From positions 62,001 to 126,000 of the forward strand of contig JAUXUL010000027.1 in assembly GCA_030680795.1 (NCBI GenBank): a stretch of DNA of 64,000 nt. The letters run 5' to 3'. Position 1 is the stretch's first letter; every line of letters begins with the position of its first letter. The translations under genes and the position numbers were made by a program. Source of the DNA: Anaerolineales bacterium (GTDB lineage: Bacteria > Chloroflexota > Anaerolineae > Anaerolineales > Villigracilaceae). The notes beneath the pieces are model-generated. The model was not told the origin of the DNA. It saw nothing but the letters and a program-made list of their open reading frames with translations, and did not search any database. Positions 34,720 through 42,974 of this stretch are shown piece after piece.

Positions 34720-35994
34720 ATGAAATTCAGTTATGGCAAGACTTTTCTGCTCGGTTTTGGTTTCCTGGGAATAAGCATTATCTGGCCAATATTTAATCAG
34801 TATATTCCCCTCTTTTTACAAGCTGGCAACCCGGAATTCGAAAGACAGCTATTGGCTGAAGGCCGTGCCATTCCAGATATTGTCGGCTTCGGACTGGCTC
34901 CCAGCCTGGCGCTATTCATCATGACATGGGACAACATTATAAACATGTTCGTCCAACCCTGGGTTGGAGCAAAAAGCGACCAGACTTGGAATCGTTTCGG
35001 CAGACGCAAACCCTGGATATTAATTGGCGCGCCAATTGCCTTACTCGGTTTTGTCTTCATCCCTGTGGCACAATCTGTCCTTGCAATCGCAACGTTCATA
35101 TTGATCACGAACATCGGTATGGCATTGTTCCGCTCGCCAACCGTTGCCTGGCTTGGTGATCTTTTTGAGCCAAAAGACCGAAGCAAGGCAAATGGTGTCA
35201 TTAATCTCATGGGAGGGGTTGGAGGCTTTCTGGCATATTTCGGTGGCGGTTTCCTGTTTAATTCTTTTGGCCGTACAGTCCCATTCCTGGCTGGCGCAAT
35301 CGCAATGGGAGTGGCGTTGATAGTTGTATTAATTTTTATAAAAGAGCCTGAACAAATAAAAACCGAAGTTAAGGAAAAAGAACACAGCGTTTTAGACAAC
35401 TTGAGGGTCGTTTTCGACAACCCCGATAAGAGCGGACTCTATGTATTGCTTGGGATCCTTTTCTGGTTCATGGCATTCAACGCACTTGAGACAGGGCTGT
35501 CATCCTTCGCTGTCTTCACGCTTGGAATGCAGGCAGGCACAGCCTCAATTTATGCCGCTCTTGTAACAATCACATTCATTGTCTTTGCAGTTCCAGCAGG
35601 AAACTTTGGAACTCGCTTTGGACGCGGACCTGTAATTCGAGCCGGACTGATCGGTCTTTCAATTCTAACTTTGGTTGGCTATTTCTTCATTCAAAGCACA
35701 TTGACTTTTGCGATTGTTCTGATCCTGATCGGCGCTTTTTGGGCGATGGTCAATGTAAATAGTCTGCCGCTGGTATACGATCACGGTGATGAAAAGCGTA
35801 TTGGTGCGTTCACGGGTTTGTACTATTTGTCATCACAATTTGCCGCTGTGCTTGGTCCAACACTTGGAGGAATTTTGGTGGATATTCTGGGAGACCAATA
35901 TCGCTGGTTATGGTTATTTTCATCCGTATTTATGGTTGTTGCTCTTGGAATGATGTTTCGTGTCAAGCGCGGCGAAGCGATACGAACAAATTAG
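34720..35994 (+). CDS. MFS transporter, sugar/cation-symporter-like
   Basis: A 424-residue protein with 12 predicted membrane helices. WDNIINMFVQPWVGAKSDQTWNRFGRRKPWILIGAPIAL resembles the GPH/SLC45-type symporters, with the RFGRRKP loop. FRSPTVAWLGDLFEPKDRSKANGVINLMGGVGGF is typical of the same group. GGAGG 5 bases upstream fixes ATG 34720. It is directly followed by the BMP lipoprotein gene (10 bases), so the two may handle a common substrate, perhaps a sugar or nucleoside. Confidence 0.85.
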   Translation: MKFSYGKTFLLGFGFLGISIIWPIFNQYIPLFLQAGNPEFERQLLAEGRAIPDIVGFGLAPSLALFIMTWDNIINMFVQPWVGAKSDQTWNRFGRRKPWILIGAPIALLGFVFIPVAQSVLAIATFILITNIGMALFRSPTVAWLGDLFEPKDRSKANGVINLMGGVGGFLAYFGGGFLFNSFGRTVPFLAGAIAMGVALIVVLIFIKEPEQIKTEVKEKEHSVLDNLRVVFDNPDKSGLYVLLGILFWFMAFNALETGLSSFAVFTLGMQAGTASIYAALVTITFIVFAVPAGNFGTRFGRGPVIRAGLIGLSILTLVGYFFIQSTLTFAIVLILIGAFWAMVNVNSLPLVYDHGDEKRIGAFTGLYYLSSQFAAVLGPTLGGILVDILGDQYRWLWLFSSVFMVVALGMMFRVKRGEAIRTN

Positions 35995-36004
35995 GAAAAA
36001 GGAA

Positions 36005-37072
36005 TTGCGAATTAAGTTAATTATTCTGGCGATTGCATTGCCTGCCCTTACAGCCTGCTTGCAATTGTCAGATTGTTTCCGCGAGGATGTCTTTTGTGCG
36101 GCGCTGGTGACGGATGTGCTGGGTATTGACGATCATGGCATGAATCAAGATACATGGTCAGGATTGGAAGAAGCCCAAGCAAATGGACTCGTTGACCGAA
36201 TCGAATACATCGAATCAGTAGATACACGCGATTATGAAAAGAATATTACCTACTTTGCAGAAAATGGATATGACGTGATCATTACCACAGGAGTTGGTTT
36301 GCAAGATGAGACGCTGCGAGCCGCAGACCTGTATCCCTTCGACCCTGCTCACAACGTCCCGATGCCCTTACGGGAGGGCAAGCCTGATTCCCCGCAGGGG
36401 GCTGTGCCTGTTTTCATCGGTATGAACCAACCTCATGATGAAGTGCGCCCGAACCTCATTCCCATCACATTTGCGGAAGACCAAATGGGATTTGTGGCTG
36501 GGGCATTGGCGGCGCGCATTTCAGAGACGCGAGTCATCGGCGCGGCTTGTGAGACATCAGGCATTGATTCGATGTGGAGATATTGCGAAGGATTCCGCGC
36601 GGGCGCAATATTTGTGGATGTAGATATAAAAGTGCTGGTGATCTATCGCGAGGATGGAAGCCGGGAGAATTTGTTTATTGATGAGGCCTGGGGCTATGAC
36701 ACTGCGCAGAAATTAATTCAACGCGGCGTGGACGTGATCTTCGCCGCAGGCGGGGTCACAGGGCAGGGGGCCTTGCGTGCTGCGGCTGAGGCGCAGGTAA
36801 AAGCAATTGGTGCAGAGCGAGATCAAGGCGCGGTTTTAGGAGAATCTGGTTCGAGTGTAGTGACCTCTATCTATGGTCGCGCCAGTTTCGAGGTCCAAAA
36901 TGTGATGCGACTGCTGAGGGATGGAAATGCCAATCAGCCGCGTTTAAGTCAAATTATGGTTGTGCCATTTGATGAGAAATTCCCCGATAATTTTACGCGG
37001 GAAATGGATGCTTTGCTCTTGAGTCTGTGGAATGGAGATGTCAAGACAAATGTTAACAATGAGAAGCCATAA
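36005..37072 (+). CDS. BMP-family substrate-binding lipoprotein, first copy
   Basis: A 355-residue lipoprotein of the BMP/PnrA-like family, which binds purine nucleosides or related ligands. The lipobox is LTAC, followed by CFREDVFCAALVTDVLGIDDHGMNQDTWSG, the family opening. ITFAEDQMGFVAGALAA and WGYDTAQKLIQRGVDVIFAAGGVTGQGAL also match. TTG at 36005 begins the signal peptide. An in-frame insertion (NVPMPLREGKPDSPQGAVP, about 36355-36412) with two small inverted repeats is missing from its paralogue downstream. No ABC ATPase or permease is nearby. Confidence 0.85.
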   Translation: MRIKLIILAIALPALTACLQLSDCFREDVFCAALVTDVLGIDDHGMNQDTWSGLEEAQANGLVDRIEYIESVDTRDYEKNITYFAENGYDVIITTGVGLQDETLRAADLYPFDPAHNVPMPLREGKPDSPQGAVPVFIGMNQPHDEVRPNLIPITFAEDQMGFVAGALAARISETRVIGAACETSGIDSMWRYCEGFRAGAIFVDVDIKVLVIYREDGSRENLFIDEAWGYDTAQKLIQRGVDVIFAAGGVTGQGALRAAAEAQVKAIGAERDQGAVLGESGSSVVTSIYGRASFEVQNVMRLLRDGNANQPRLSQIMVVPFDEKFPDNFTREMDALLLSLWNGDVKTNVNNEKP

Positions 37073-37091
37073 AATTTGTTCGGGCTGTGGC

Positions 37092-37120
37092 TTGCACTAT
37101 GCATAAATAAGATATATACT
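37092..37120 (+). promoter_or_regulatory. Promoter of the second BMP-family gene
   Basis: TTGCAC, a 17-base spacer and TATACT (37115-37120) give a leader of about 60 bases before ATG 37189. Confidence 0.75.
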
Positions 37121-37133
37121 TGAAATGTCGTAA

Positions 37134-37156
37134 GGCTGTGCTTAAAAAAGCAAGCC
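37134..37156 (+). promoter_or_regulatory. Hairpin in the leader of the second BMP-family gene
   Basis: GGCT-G-TGCTT pairs with AAGCA-AGCC, nine pairs with one bulged G, followed by AAAAAA. No T-run follows, so it is not a plain terminator. It may stabilise the message or be a small control element. Confidence 0.5.
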
Positions 37157-37188
37157 AAAAAACCCTTACTCTTCTAGGAGAAGAAAAA

Positions 37189-38259
37189 ATGAAAAAGTTA
37201 TACTTTGTTATGGCCCTGTTGGTCGTTGCTTCGATGGTTCTCACGGCTTGTGGTAGTGCCGCGCCTAGTGAAGCAGATTGTACCAAGGAAGATGTGTTCT
37301 GCGTTGGCCTGGTGACCGATGTGGGAAAGATCAATGACAAATCCTTCAACCAATCTGCCTGGGAAGGCGCTTTGAAATCCCAAACAGATGGCGTGGCTGA
37401 TTTGGTCCAATTCATTGAAACCGCCGATGCCAAAGATTATGCCAAGAACATTGGCACTTTCGGCGATGCCGGTTTCGATGTGATCGTGACCGTTGGTTTC
37501 GCTCTCGGTGAGGCCACCGTTGCCGCAGCCGCAACATACCCCGATATCTCTTTCATCGGCGTGGATCAGTTCCAGGCTTGGCAGTACGATGACGATGCTT
37601 CCAACGATGTCGCCAATGTGACTGGCTTGGGATTCCCTGAAGATCAGGCTGGCTTCCTCGTCGGCGCCCTGGCCGCGATGATGTCTGAGAGTCATAAGAT
37701 CGGCGCCGTTTGCGGTACCGATGTGGTTCCTCCCGTTTGGCGCTTTGGTGAAGGCTACAAAGCCGGTGCCGCGTATGCAGATGGCATGAATGACACCACC
37801 ACTGAAGTATTCGTTGTCTACCACAGCGATGTGGGTTTCGATAAGACCTTCACCGATCCCGAGTGGGGCGCTCAGACCGCCAAATCCATGATGGATCAGG
37901 GCGCGGACGCGATCTTTGGTTGTGGTGGTCTGACCGGTAATGGCGCTATCACTGCTGCAGCTCAAGCTGGGAAGTACGCCATCGGCGTGGATGCCGACCA
38001 ATACCTGACCCTGCCCGAAGCCGCTCCTCGGATGCTCTCCAGCGCGATGAAACTCATCACCCCTGGTGTTGCCGATCTCGTTGCAGCCGCCAAGGATGGT
38101 AGTATTGTGGCTGGCAATTTCACTGGACTTGCTGGATATGCTCCGTTCCACGATCTTGAGAGCGAAGTTCCTGCCGAAGTCAAAGCCGAGATGGAAAAGA
38201 TCAACACTGGTTTGCTGGATGGGTCCATCTTGACTAACGTTTCTCCAGTCAAGCCGTAA
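37189..38259 (+). CDS. BMP-family substrate-binding lipoprotein, second copy
   Basis: A 356-residue lipoprotein (lipobox LTAC, then CTKEDVFCVGLVTDVGKINDKSFNQSAWEGAL). GFPEDQAGFLVGALAAMMS, WGAQTAKSMMDQGADAIFGCGGLTGNGAI and AIGVDADQY match PnrA/BmpA-type binding proteins. ATG 37189 has TAGGAGAAG upstream. It has its own promoter and a strong terminator, and its codon choice suggests high expression. It is a paralogue of the gene just before it. Confidence 0.92.
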   Translation: MKKLYFVMALLVVASMVLTACGSAAPSEADCTKEDVFCVGLVTDVGKINDKSFNQSAWEGALKSQTDGVADLVQFIETADAKDYAKNIGTFGDAGFDVIVTVGFALGEATVAAAATYPDISFIGVDQFQAWQYDDDASNDVANVTGLGFPEDQAGFLVGALAAMMSESHKIGAVCGTDVVPPVWRFGEGYKAGAAYADGMNDTTTEVFVVYHSDVGFDKTFTDPEWGAQTAKSMMDQGADAIFGCGGLTGNGAITAAAQAGKYAIGVDADQYLTLPEAAPRMLSSAMKLITPGVADLVAAAKDGSIVAGNFTGLAGYAPFHDLESEVPAEVKAEMEKINTGLLDGSILTNVSPVKP

Positions 38260-38280
38260 TTTAGAAATTTGCATGTAACA

Positions 38281-38315
38281 AAAGGGAAAGAGGTTTACGC
38301 CTCTTTCCCTTTTTG
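38281..38315 (+). terminator. Terminator after the second BMP-family gene
   Basis: AAAGGGAAAGAGG and CCTCTTTCCCTTT form a 13-bp stem with a 6-base loop, ending in TTTTTG. Confidence 0.9.
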
Positions 38316-38404
38316 TTTTAAGTTGCTGATGTTACGCACCGTCCCGCAGGTTTATTCTTAAGGCAGGTTTGAATTATACTGAACGCGGGCACAAATAGTG
38401 CTTT

Positions 38405-38530
38405 TGTTCGATGGGATTTGGCGGGGGATGAATCCCCGCCTCAGTACATGCAAGTCGGATTAATCCGACTCGGTGCGTCAGCGCGAAGCGCTTCCACGTT
38501 CTGAGCAGGCAGCTTCAGCCCCGCGAATCA
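38405..38530 (-). repeat. REP-like multi-hairpin element, remote copy
   Basis: Read on the minus strand it has the same order as the elements at 795 and 1356: GCGGGGCTGAAGC, TGCTCAGAACGTGGAAGCGC, AGTCGGATTAATCCGACT, ACTGAGGCGGGGATTCATCCCC. It lies 37 kb from the RAYT gene and forms the left part of the gap before greA. Confidence 0.8.
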
Positions 38531-38545
38531 GGCGGCTTTTGGGTC

Positions 38546-38574
38546 TTGAATCTCATTTTGAATCATGATATAGT
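38546..38574 (+). promoter_or_regulatory. greA promoter
   Basis: TTGAAT, a 17-base spacer and TATAGT (38569-38574) put the transcript start near 38581, directly before a terminator-like hairpin. Confidence 0.8.
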
Positions 38575-38581
38575 AAGCGCG

Positions 38582-38611
38582 ACTTTCCGGACAAGGCCAC
38601 CGGAAGTTTTT
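38582..38611 (+). terminator. Terminator-like attenuator in the greA leader
   Basis: ACTT-T-CCGG pairs with CCGGAAGT, an 8-bp stem with a single bulge, followed by TTTTT. The hairpin begins at the predicted transcript start, 54 bases before the greA ATG. A second hairpin, GCATCTC-TGATTCT-GAGATGC, follows. Confidence 0.75.
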
Positions 38612-38664
38612 AATCACTTGCATCTCTGATTCTGAGATGCAAAATTCATTAGCAGGACATCACC

Positions 38665-39135
38665 ATGACAACCAATTTCCTTACAAAAGTGGGCTTTCAG
38701 AAACTTCAAGAGGAACTGGATCACTTACGCACCACCAAACGAATGGAAGTTGCCGCACGTTTGCACGAGGCAATGGAAGGTGGTGAACTGATCGAGAATG
38801 CCGAATATGAAGCCGCCAAAAACGAGCAGGCTTTTGTGGAGGGCCGCATTCAAGAGTTGGAGCTTCTGCTGGCTACAGCGCAGATCATTGAAGAGAATGG
38901 CAAGGGCAAAAAGACCGACGCCATTCAAGTAGGCACCAAAGTGACCATTAAAGAGGGAAATTTTGATGCTGAAACTTTCATCATCGTGGGTGCGGCGGAA
39001 GCGAACCCGCGCGAGGGAAAGATATCCAATGAGTCGCCGATTGGTAAATCCATTTTGGGCCACAAAGTGGGTGAAACCGTGAAGGTCGAAACCCCCGGCG
39101 GCACCTATAATGTAAAGATCATGAAAGTCGGCTAA
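38665..39135 (+). CDS. greA: Transcription elongation factor GreA
   Basis: A 156-residue factor that makes RNA polymerase cleave backtracked transcripts. The coiled-coil N-terminus holds AMEGGELIENAEYEAAKNEQAFVEGRI, with the acidic tip, and the C-terminal domain carries ESPIGKSILGHKVGETVKVETPGG. The ATG follows a weak AGGACATCACC. Its own leader contains a terminator that could make it self-controlled. It is followed by a repeat tract and then lysS. Confidence 0.96.
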   Translation: MTTNFLTKVGFQKLQEELDHLRTTKRMEVAARLHEAMEGGELIENAEYEAAKNEQAFVEGRIQELELLLATAQIIEENGKGKKTDAIQVGTKVTIKEGNFDAETFIIVGAAEANPREGKISNESPIGKSILGHKVGETVKVETPGGTYNVKIMKVG

Positions 39136-39195
39136 TATTAGGCGCAACTTCACCAGTCCCGCGCGCCTACGCTCGCGGGATTTTTTTTATAACCT

Positions 39196-39345
39196 TCCGT
39201 CATTGCGAGGGCGTTCCCTTCGACAGGCTCAGGGCGACGCTTGTTCTTAGCCCGAAGCAATCCCCAAAAAGGCGAGGAGATTGCTTCCCTTCGACAGGCT
39301 CAGGACAGGCGTCGGGAAGAGCTAATGCCCTCCTCACAAGGACGA
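39196..39345. repeat. Interspersed repeat between greA and lysS
   Basis: The unit starts GTCATTGCGAGGGCG and ends CCTCCTCACAAGGACGAAATG. GAAGCAATCCCC and GGAGATTGCTTC form the inner inverted pair, and CCCTTCGACAGGCTCAGG occurs twice (39217 and 39286). Relatives lie at 341 and 52630. It supplies most of the apparent N-terminal extension of the lysS frame. Confidence 0.8.
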
Positions 39346-39369
39346 AATGAAGAAAGAATAAATACGATC

Positions 39370-40908
39370 ATGGCAGAATATTCAGCACTCGAAAAAATCC
39401 GTTTACAGAAAATCGAAGAACTTCGCGCCGAGGGTATTGACCCCTATCCCACACGCGCCGAGCGGACGCATACCAGCGCGCAAGTCATCGCAGAGTTTGA
39501 AGCCGCCGGGATTTCTACAGACCCAGCCGCCAACGAAGTGAAAGCCACGCTGGCGGGACGCATCCGCGCCAGCCGTGCAATGGGCAAGGTTTCCTTTGCT
39601 CACATTGAAGACAGCGCCGGCAGGATCCAGTTGTTCTTCCGCATCAATGAGCTTGGCAAGGACCGCGTGGATTTCTTCAATCGGATGTTTGACCTGGGTG
39701 ATTTCATCCAAGCCTCGGGAGTAATGTTCCGTACCAAGACTGGCGAGATCACGCTTCACGTCCACGACTTCAAACTGCTTGCCAAATCCATAACCCCTCT
39801 GCCCGCCGACAAAGACGTGACCCAGGAGGATGGCACGGTCATCCGTTATGCCGCGCTCGAGTCGCCTGAAATACGCGCGCGTCAACGCTATGCCGACCTG
39901 GCCGTTAATCCCGAAGTGCGCGAGACATTTCGCAAACGCGCCGCGCTGATCAAAGCCTTGCGGACATTCCTCGACGATCACGAATTCCTTGAAGTGGAAA
40001 CGCCCATCCTCCAGCCCTTATATGGCGGCGCGGCGGCGCGCCCGTTTATGACACATCACAACGAACTCGAGCAGGATATGTATTTGCGCATCTCGTTTGA
40101 GTTGTATCTCAAACGTTTGCTGGTCGGCAACCTCGAACGCGTTTATGAAATTGGGCGCGACTTTCGTAATGAAGGCGTCTCTTTTAAGCATAATCCTGAG
40201 TTCACACAACTCGAGTTTTATTGGGCCTATGCTGATTATCTGCAAGTGATGGAATTGACCGAGCAAATGGTGGCTTATGCCGCCGAAGAGGTGACAGACT
40301 CCACCACGGTCAAGTTTGGCGAACATGTCTTGGATTTCAAGCCACCGTGGAAACGGGTTGAAATGCGGCAGGGCATTCTCGAAACCAGCGGCATTGACTT
40401 TGCTGAACACAAAACTGCCGAGGCGTTGTTCAAAGCGATTAAGCATAAGCAGCCCAAGGCGGCGCCTGACCCGAAATCCACCCGTGGAAAGTTGATAGAT
40501 TTCCTGCTTAGTGAATTCCTCGAGCCAACACTCATCCAACCCACTTTCCTCTACAACTATCCGCGGGATATTTCTCCACTGGCAAAATCCATACCGGGTG
40601 ACCCGCTGACAGTCGAACGTTTTGAAGGATATGTGGCAGGCTTTGAACTATGCAATGCCTTCACCGAACTGAACGATCCGCTTGACCAGGAACAGCGTTT
40701 CCTCGAAATGGGACGTGACTATGCCGCCGATGACAAGGAAAAGCATCCCCTGGACGAGGATTATCTGCGCGCCATGCGTTATGGCATGCCTCCCAATGGC
40801 GGCTTCGGCATGGGCGTGGACCGTCTCGCGATGCTGCTGGTAAACAAGCACTCCATTCGTGACGTTTTGTTGTTCCCCGCTCTTCGCCAGGAAGAGTTCG
40901 GAGAATAA
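39370..40908 (+). CDS. lysS: Lysyl-tRNA synthetase, class II
   Basis: A 512-residue enzyme that charges tRNA-Lys. An OB-fold anticodon domain (LAGRIRASRAMGKVSFAHIEDSAGRIQLFF) is followed by the class II core with motif 1 (EVETPILQPLYGGAAARPF), motif 2 (FRNEGVSFKHNPEFTQLEFY) and motif 3 (GFGMGVDRLAMLL). The frame is open from 39241, but that part encodes the repeat, so ATG 39370 is the start. It is followed by a terminator. Confidence 0.96.
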   Translation: MAEYSALEKIRLQKIEELRAEGIDPYPTRAERTHTSAQVIAEFEAAGISTDPAANEVKATLAGRIRASRAMGKVSFAHIEDSAGRIQLFFRINELGKDRVDFFNRMFDLGDFIQASGVMFRTKTGEITLHVHDFKLLAKSITPLPADKDVTQEDGTVIRYAALESPEIRARQRYADLAVNPEVRETFRKRAALIKALRTFLDDHEFLEVETPILQPLYGGAAARPFMTHHNELEQDMYLRISFELYLKRLLVGNLERVYEIGRDFRNEGVSFKHNPEFTQLEFYWAYADYLQVMELTEQMVAYAAEEVTDSTTVKFGEHVLDFKPPWKRVEMRQGILETSGIDFAEHKTAEALFKAIKHKQPKAAPDPKSTRGKLIDFLLSEFLEPTLIQPTFLYNYPRDISPLAKSIPGDPLTVERFEGYVAGFELCNAFTELNDPLDQEQRFLEMGRDYAADDKEKHPLDEDYLRAMRYGMPPNGGFGMGVDRLAMLLVNKHSIRDVLLFPALRQEEFGE

Positions 40909-40914
40909 AATGAA

Positions 40915-40942
40915 TGGTACAGCGTTGGCTGTGCCATTTTTT
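40915..40942 (+). terminator. Terminator after lysS
   Basis: TGGTACAGC and GCTGTGCCA pair (one G-T) around a 4-base loop and are followed by TTTTTT. The stem starts 7 bases after the lysS stop. Confidence 0.85.
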
Positions 40943-40966
40943 GATAATTTTGTAGGAAAATCAAAA

Positions 40967-42262
40967 ATGAAAGAAGATTTTCAACCGACCCCTGCATACG
41001 CGTTTCAACTAGATTCCCAGGATAAACTGGCATCGTTTAGAGAAGCCTTTGTTATTGATGATCCCAACCTTATCTATCTCGATGGCAATTCACTCGGCCG
41101 TCTGCCCAAAGCCGCCATTGAGCGTGCGAAACAAATTGTGGAAGAAGAATGGGGCCGTGACCTAATTCGTGGTTGGAACAAAGGCTGGTGGGAAGCGCCC
41201 GCGCGCGTGGGGGATAAGATCGGTCATCTCATCGGCGCAGCGCCGGGACAGGTGCTAGTCAATGATACGGTCTCCCTCAACTTGTATAAACTCACGATGG
41301 CGGCGCTGGCTTATCGTCCAGAAAAGAAGCGCATTGTCACAGACACAATGAACTTCCCCTCGGATTTATACATCCTGCAAGGTATTGTTCATTCATTATC
41401 ATTCTCTGGCGGGGCGTTTCGAGACCACGAAGTCATTCGCATTGACTCTACCGATAGCGGCCTCACGCCAGACCTCGCCGCGCTTGAATCAGCCATCAAT
41501 GAAGATACTGCGCTTGTCACGCTTTCTCATGTTCTTTTCAAAAGCGGCTATCTCTACGATATGCAACGCATCACCGAACTCGCGCATCGCAAAGGCGCCC
41601 TCGTATTATGGGATTTGAGTCATTCGGTTGGCTCGCTTCCCGTCGCACTCGATAAATGCAACGCGGATTTCGCCATTGGCTGCACTTATAAATATCTGAA
41701 TGGCGGCCCCGGCGCGCCCGCTTTCCTGTACATCAACAAAGCCATTCAGGAAAAAGTCACTTCGCCCATTTGGGGTTGGTGGGGGCAAAATAATCCCTTT
41801 GCCTTTGGTCTCGATTACGAACCTGCGCCGGGCGCAAACCGCTTCCTTGCCGGCACACAACCCATGATCTCGTTGTTGACCATGGAAGCCGCGCTTGACC
41901 CGCTCCTTAGCGCAGGCATGGACTCCATCCGCGCCAAATCCATCTTGATGACGAACTACGCCTCAACCCTGACCGAAAACCTGCTTGCCCCATTTGGTTT
42001 TTCCCTCGGCTCCCCAGTTGACTCCGCCCGACGCGGCTCGCACATCAGCATTTGCCACACGGACGGCTACCGAATCAACCGCGCCCTGATTGAAGAGATG
42101 AACGTCATCCCCGATTTCCGCGAACCTGATAACATCCGCCTCGGTTTTGCGCCGTTGTACCTCTCATTTATGGAGATATGGGAAGGTTTTGATAGAATCA
42201 AACGCGTGATGACAGAGAAACGCTACGAAAAGTATCCGAAGCAAAAGCTGACAGTGACTTAA
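40967..42262 (+). CDS. kynU: Kynureninase
   Basis: A 431-residue fold-type I PLP enzyme that splits kynurenine to anthranilate and alanine. IYLDGNSLGRLPKAA, VNDTVSLNLYKL, ALVLWDLSHSVGSLPV and the PLP lysine in GCTYKYLNGGPGAPAFLY are diagnostic, and FLAGTQPMISLLTMEAAL follows. ATG 40967 after TAGGAAAA is preferred; the earlier ATG at 40910 would translate the lysS terminator. No other tryptophan-degradation gene is nearby, so it may serve in NAD or anthranilate supply or salvage. Confidence 0.93.
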   Translation: MKEDFQPTPAYAFQLDSQDKLASFREAFVIDDPNLIYLDGNSLGRLPKAAIERAKQIVEEEWGRDLIRGWNKGWWEAPARVGDKIGHLIGAAPGQVLVNDTVSLNLYKLTMAALAYRPEKKRIVTDTMNFPSDLYILQGIVHSLSFSGGAFRDHEVIRIDSTDSGLTPDLAALESAINEDTALVTLSHVLFKSGYLYDMQRITELAHRKGALVLWDLSHSVGSLPVALDKCNADFAIGCTYKYLNGGPGAPAFLYINKAIQEKVTSPIWGWWGQNNPFAFGLDYEPAPGANRFLAGTQPMISLLTMEAALDPLLSAGMDSIRAKSILMTNYASTLTENLLAPFGFSLGSPVDSARRGSHISICHTDGYRINRALIEEMNVIPDFREPDNIRLGFAPLYLSFMEIWEGFDRIKRVMTEKRYEKYPKQKLTVT

Positions 42263-42272
42263 TAAAACAAGA

Positions 42273-42302
42273 CTAGAGAAATCAAATCTCTGGTTTTATT
42301 TT
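42273..42302. terminator. Terminator between kynU and the META-domain gene
   Basis: CTAGAGA and TCTCTGG pair around a 7-base loop and are followed by TTTTATTTTAT on the plus strand. Confidence 0.6.
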
Positions 42303-42316
42303 ATATGGAATCATGC

Positions 42317-42738
42317 CTATTTGTGCGCAAGCACCACTACAGAAGAGCCGTCTGTGGATGTGATTGTCAATAGATCACCGTCGATCCGGTATTTGACAGT
42401 CCTGTCAGAAAGAATACCAAGCACAGCGCCTTCCTGGGATGAAGTTTCAGTGCAGAACATTAAGGTTGAAACAAATGACTCGAAAGTGATCTGATCTCCA
42501 TTCACTTTATAGTCAGCGCCGAAGGAATTACATCCCACATTGCCGCTGAATTGACCGTTTGAGTCAAAGTTGATCGAAGTTTCCACGTTTGGCCCGGCAG
42601 TCGTTGGGTTGGATGCATCGCCGTAAGAATCCAACTTCCATTCCCCGGCAAGGGAGGCGGAGTCCCCGCCAGAGCAGGCAGCTAGAATTAATATTGAAAC
42701 TACGAAAAGCTAATCAAAAGCAAGGATGTTTTTTTCAT
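42317..42738 (-). pseudogene. META/HslJ-domain lipoprotein with a frameshifted signal peptide
   Basis: The mature part, SLAGEWKLDSYG to GSSVVVLAHK, is a META-type domain with FDSNGQFSGNVGCNSFGADYKVNGDQITF. The lipobox LAAC sits in the same frame, but that frame has a TAG only 9 codons earlier. A normal signal start, ATGAAAAAAACATCC (42738), lies in another frame and runs into TAG after 12 codons. One missing base near 42705 would join MKKTSLLLIS to LFVVSILILAAC. It is either a recent inactivation or a sequencing slip. Confidence 0.75.
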
Positions 42739-42814
42739 TTTTATCTCCATGATAGGGTTTCACTTTAATTGACGAAAAATCATGAAATATGTTCCCTGTT
42801 TTAATTAGTGACCT

Positions 42815-42940
42815 TACGCACCAAATTGTGATTCCCTGAGCCTTTCGACTTCGCTCAAGATAAACTCTGCGAAGGGTCTCTACTGCTGAAATACGAGATG
42901 CTTCGCTGCGTTCAGCATGACACTGCGTAAGGCGAGTTAA
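42815..42940. repeat. Interspersed repeat CTTACGCA...TGCGTAAGG
   Basis: ACCTTACGCACCAAAT opens and CACTGCGTAAGGCGAG closes the unit; CCTTTCGACTTCGCTCA, GCGAAGGGTCTCTAC and GCTGCGTTCAGCATGACA lie inside. A related unit is at 46660. Confidence 0.7.
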
Positions 42941-42974
42941 TTATTAAAGGTTGCACGGTACAATATGAGTGCTT

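Noticed and set aside
39241-39369. N-terminal extension of LysS
   Set aside because: It translates the interspersed repeat; homology to LysS begins at ATG 39370.
40910-40966. Earlier ATG for kynureninase
   Set aside because: It would translate the lysS terminator; ATG 40967 fits the family start.
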